Shown one piece after another: positions 61,001 to 64,000 of a DNA stretch of 64,000 nt (within the stretch, counting starts at the first letter, position 1; the number at the start of each line of letters is the position of its first letter). The notes beneath the pieces were generated by a model, which saw only the letters and a program-made list of their open reading frames with translations, did not search any database and was not told the origin of the DNA. Source of the DNA: Temnopleurus reevesii (taxonomy: Eukaryota; Echinodermata; Echinoidea; Temnopleuroida; Temnopleuridae). Location: contig BQKZ01001919.1 of the NCBI GenBank assembly GCA_036244855.1, positions 1 to 64,000 of the forward strand. Direction: 5' to 3'. Made by a program: the position numbers and the translations under genes.

Positions 61001-64000
61001 CTCGATTAAAAACATCAAAACACAATCTACTTCACCTTCAAAGATATGTGAGCCTTTCTAAATATGCAGGTGTATTTTTAAATAATTTCAAGACTTTGCT
61101 ACAACTGAAAGGCTGAGAGTGTAGATATTGTTACCACGTGCTCTCTATCACACGCATATATTTTGTTCAGATGCTACATTATTCATATTCTAATTTTAAC
61201 CTCAAGTTGACGCTTCTGCCTTCGTAAAATGAAGGAATGGTAGTAATTCTAAATTGCATTGACAAAAACATTGGTCTTCTCTGGCTTGATTATTTGAGCA
61301 GAATTAAACCATTCCTGGCGCAAGCAACAACATTCAGCTCATAAATGCATACTAGTGGAAAATGCAATAAAAAATGCAATGAGAATTGGGCCGAGCTTCA
61401 TACGTTGAATTGCAAACACTCATGTTTGGTTGGGATGGCTAATGAAAATAACGATCACCATCCTACTACTACATTCACCGGGTTGATTTCATCCCTTTAA
61501 CGTACGTTCCTGCAGAGGGTCCGGAGGCGATGACGTACATTGACAAATGCAGTTTGCCAACCCCACTCAAGTCGATAATATCAATAGTAATAATAGAGGC
61601 TTCAATCAGTTTGGGCTCTGCTGTATATACTGAGCAGAGTCTGATAGGATCGTTGCATACACTGCTCATTGGAATTCTATCACCTTGTTCATTTTCCCTG
61701 TACGTGTCTGTTTGATATTGAAATCTTTATCTTTCACAAATGTGCATTGCTGTGTGTTTTTACATTTCTATCCATCTATCTATCCATCTGCTTCTTTCTT
61801 TATACCAAGACTTCATAATAGATGTATGCAATCATAAATGCAAAATAGTGATCTGTCTCTATTACCTGATCCATTATCTCACAGGGCATTTATCAACGTT
61901 CCTTCATTTTTTATTGATATTATTTTGATTGCCAAGTTTTGTTATTGTATATGTTCATGTATTTTATTATGCAAGACCCCTTGTGATACCTAACATCTTG
62001 TTTTGAGGGCATCCTGCAAAAATATTGATCACTAAATAAATAATAAATTTCTGTCCGTCACCAACTCTCCTTTTGGCTTTTCTCATTCATCTCTCTACCT
62101 ATCTGTCCATCACTCCCTCACCCTCTCATTCTCCCTCAAACTCTTTCTTGCCAGATTTCTCCACCCAGTCCCTTCTTGCTCCTCCCACTATCCCTTCGTA
62201 TCACATCCCATCACCATAAGGAAGCACTCCATCTCCTGCCTCTGAAACCATCACTAAGACTCTTCTTCATTACCTCAATCTCCATGACATTGTTGCTTGC
62301 CTCCCTCAATCCATCTAACATTCAATCTAATCTTATTAGGCTCGGGCAAGGCTCAATCTAAATGAAAACAGCTCACGGCCAGATTGGGGGGAGACCCACA
62401 ACAAATTTACTTGCCATGCCCAAAAGATTGAATCCTCCACTATCTTACAATATTTTGTGGTATAGTCTGGCAAAGCTGACCTGGAGGAAATAATATCATT
62501 GTGCAGATGTAGGGCAACACACATTCTGTATTTAGCAATAAGACATTGGCATCATGAAATATCACAACTTGATGGGAGCTTTATCATTTTCAAAACAGGA
62601 AAGGTCACTGACCTCTGTATGACCAAAATGAACTTAGCTATCAGTGCATTTACATACATGCACTTATCTATCACTTTACTAAGTATTGTGTAATCTCTAT
62701 TTACCCATAAGCTTTCTGAATGCCCTAAAACTAGATTTTGAGTTTTATTTTACATTGTACATTGCTATGTACAAACATGACTAGATTGCCTTCCAAGAAT
62801 CTACAAAACATTATAAAAAGTAGATTACACTTCTTCTCAAGTTAAGAATGAGGAATATTTACATCCTACTGTATAATATTTGTCATATAGAGAGACGAGC
62901 GCAATTATTATCAGAAACAGAGACAAATAAAGAGGGAGATAATGACAGAGAGAGACTATAACAATAGAACAGGGACAAGGAATATTGATTACTCTGCAAC
63001 ACATGAATATGTCTTTACAATCAGATCATATCATCTGGCAGGTGCACATCAATGTTATACAAAGAATACAATAGTTTTAAATCATACTTCCATGGTGAGA
63101 CCCATCTACGTAGTATACGCGTGGAAAAGGTAAAACACAACAATTGAAAAATAAAAAATGCCATATTTCAAGTTTACCTAAATTTCTACAAAAAATGCTA
63201 ACATACCTAATGCACTATAAATGATTGCAATACTAATGCAAGCTGATAGGCATGAAGGGAATCCCAAACTACATGTAAATATTAATACAATTTAAACTAC
63301 AAAAAGAAAAACAGATGTGCTTGACTTATTCTACACCTGTCTCCGTATATTCATAATCAAGCGAAGAAGATTCATAGAGATACAATAAGCATATCTATGG
63401 AACAATTAAGGCAAAATACGTGTACACAAAATAAAGATACATGTGGGCCTATATATTGCTCTGACCAATTCATTGTACTGTAGTTTAGTTTGAAAAGCAA
63501 AATGATAAAATAATGGTTGTCATCTAAATGCCCCATGGTATACATTACCAGGAGATGTAATTTCACTATAAAGGGACATGACAAGGGCGAGCATGAAAAA
63601 GATGCTTGGACAACCGTAAAAGGGGGCAATGACCAGCGTATTATCCTATCAAAGGATTAAGGCAAGTCAGGCATTTACAAGGCTCTGATCCGATCTTGCC
63701 CATGGGCCATGAACAAATGGACTTGATTTTGGTACTCTATTACACTGGTATGAATCACATTGGATTTCACTTCATGGGAATGTATTCCACTGTTTTAAGG
63801 CTAACAAATTTGTGATGCATATTTCTGCTTCTCCTAGTGCCAATCTATCCAGTATCTGCCCCTCCCCCTTATCTCTCCTTCCCCCTTTCCAAAGTCTCGC
63901 AGTACGATTATATTTCTTTCCCCATTTTGATTTCTTATTATTAATTGAATATATTGATACAGGTACAAAAGATCAGCAATCCGCTGTTTTACATCAATGT
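58031..64000. other. Non-coding or intronic, no gene recognised
   Basis: A C-rich tract lies at about 59967-59998 and pyrimidine-rich tracts at 62040-62280 and 63860-63900. No supported exon, tRNA or repeat array. Confidence 0.45.

Overview
The window is animal genomic DNA, most likely from a sea urchin (Strongylocentrotus-like echinoderm). It is AT-rich, has long introns and many small MITE and SINE insertions, and carries a deuterostome-type MTSS1/MIM gene. The species is an inference from gene similarity, repeat character and the high difference between apparent haplotypes; no search was run.

The one gene I can support is an orthologue of metastasis suppressor 1 (MTSS1, missing-in-metastasis) on the minus strand, from about 48.3 kb down to its stop codon at 11,971. 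Ten coding exons with agreeing splice phases were found: 48251-48335, 43978-44069, 39192-39266, 18446-18603, 17183-17332, 16122-16550, 15272-15593, 14648-14733, 13823-14036 and 11971-13220. Joined, they give about 952 residues: most of the I-BAR membrane-bending domain, a Ser/Pro/Gln-rich middle, and a C-terminal WH2 actin-binding motif. About 70 N-terminal I-BAR residues are missing and probably lie beyond 64,000.

Several stretches appear twice in direct orientation, meeting at single N bases: 1-1675 with 1689-3030, 16115-18633 with 18635-22055, 22116-24805 with 24807-28049, and 40440-40675 with 40694-40929. The simplest reading is that both alleles of a heterozygous animal were laid end to end by the assembler. 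Read that way, the pairs show allelic differences: MITE insertions, a 23-bp palindromic insertion with a 7-bp target duplication, a truncated SINE, a trinucleotide expansion, and length change in two exon-derived tandem arrays.

The most unusual feature is that three different I-BAR exons of this one gene each sit beside partial tandem copies of themselves. One (LDSAMQDVND exon, 17,640-18,603 and 20,990-22,055) forms arrays of at least six or seven units. Some units keep a donor site, a new acceptor and an open frame in the correct phase, and so could act as 89-bp alternative exons. The second array (EDEISML exon) has one decayed copy in one haplotype and about five in the other. The third is a partial copy at 48.0 kb.

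Layout: 1-11,970 is downstream flank and probable 3'UTR with MITEs; 11,971-22,055 holds the 3' two thirds of the coding exons; 22-39 kb is one long intron with a haplotype duplication and SINEs; 39-48 kb holds three I-BAR exons, a satellite near 43 kb and a tandem repeat at 45.7-47.9 kb; 48.4-64 kb is further intron with MITEs and one unassigned exon-like segment at 58.0 kb.
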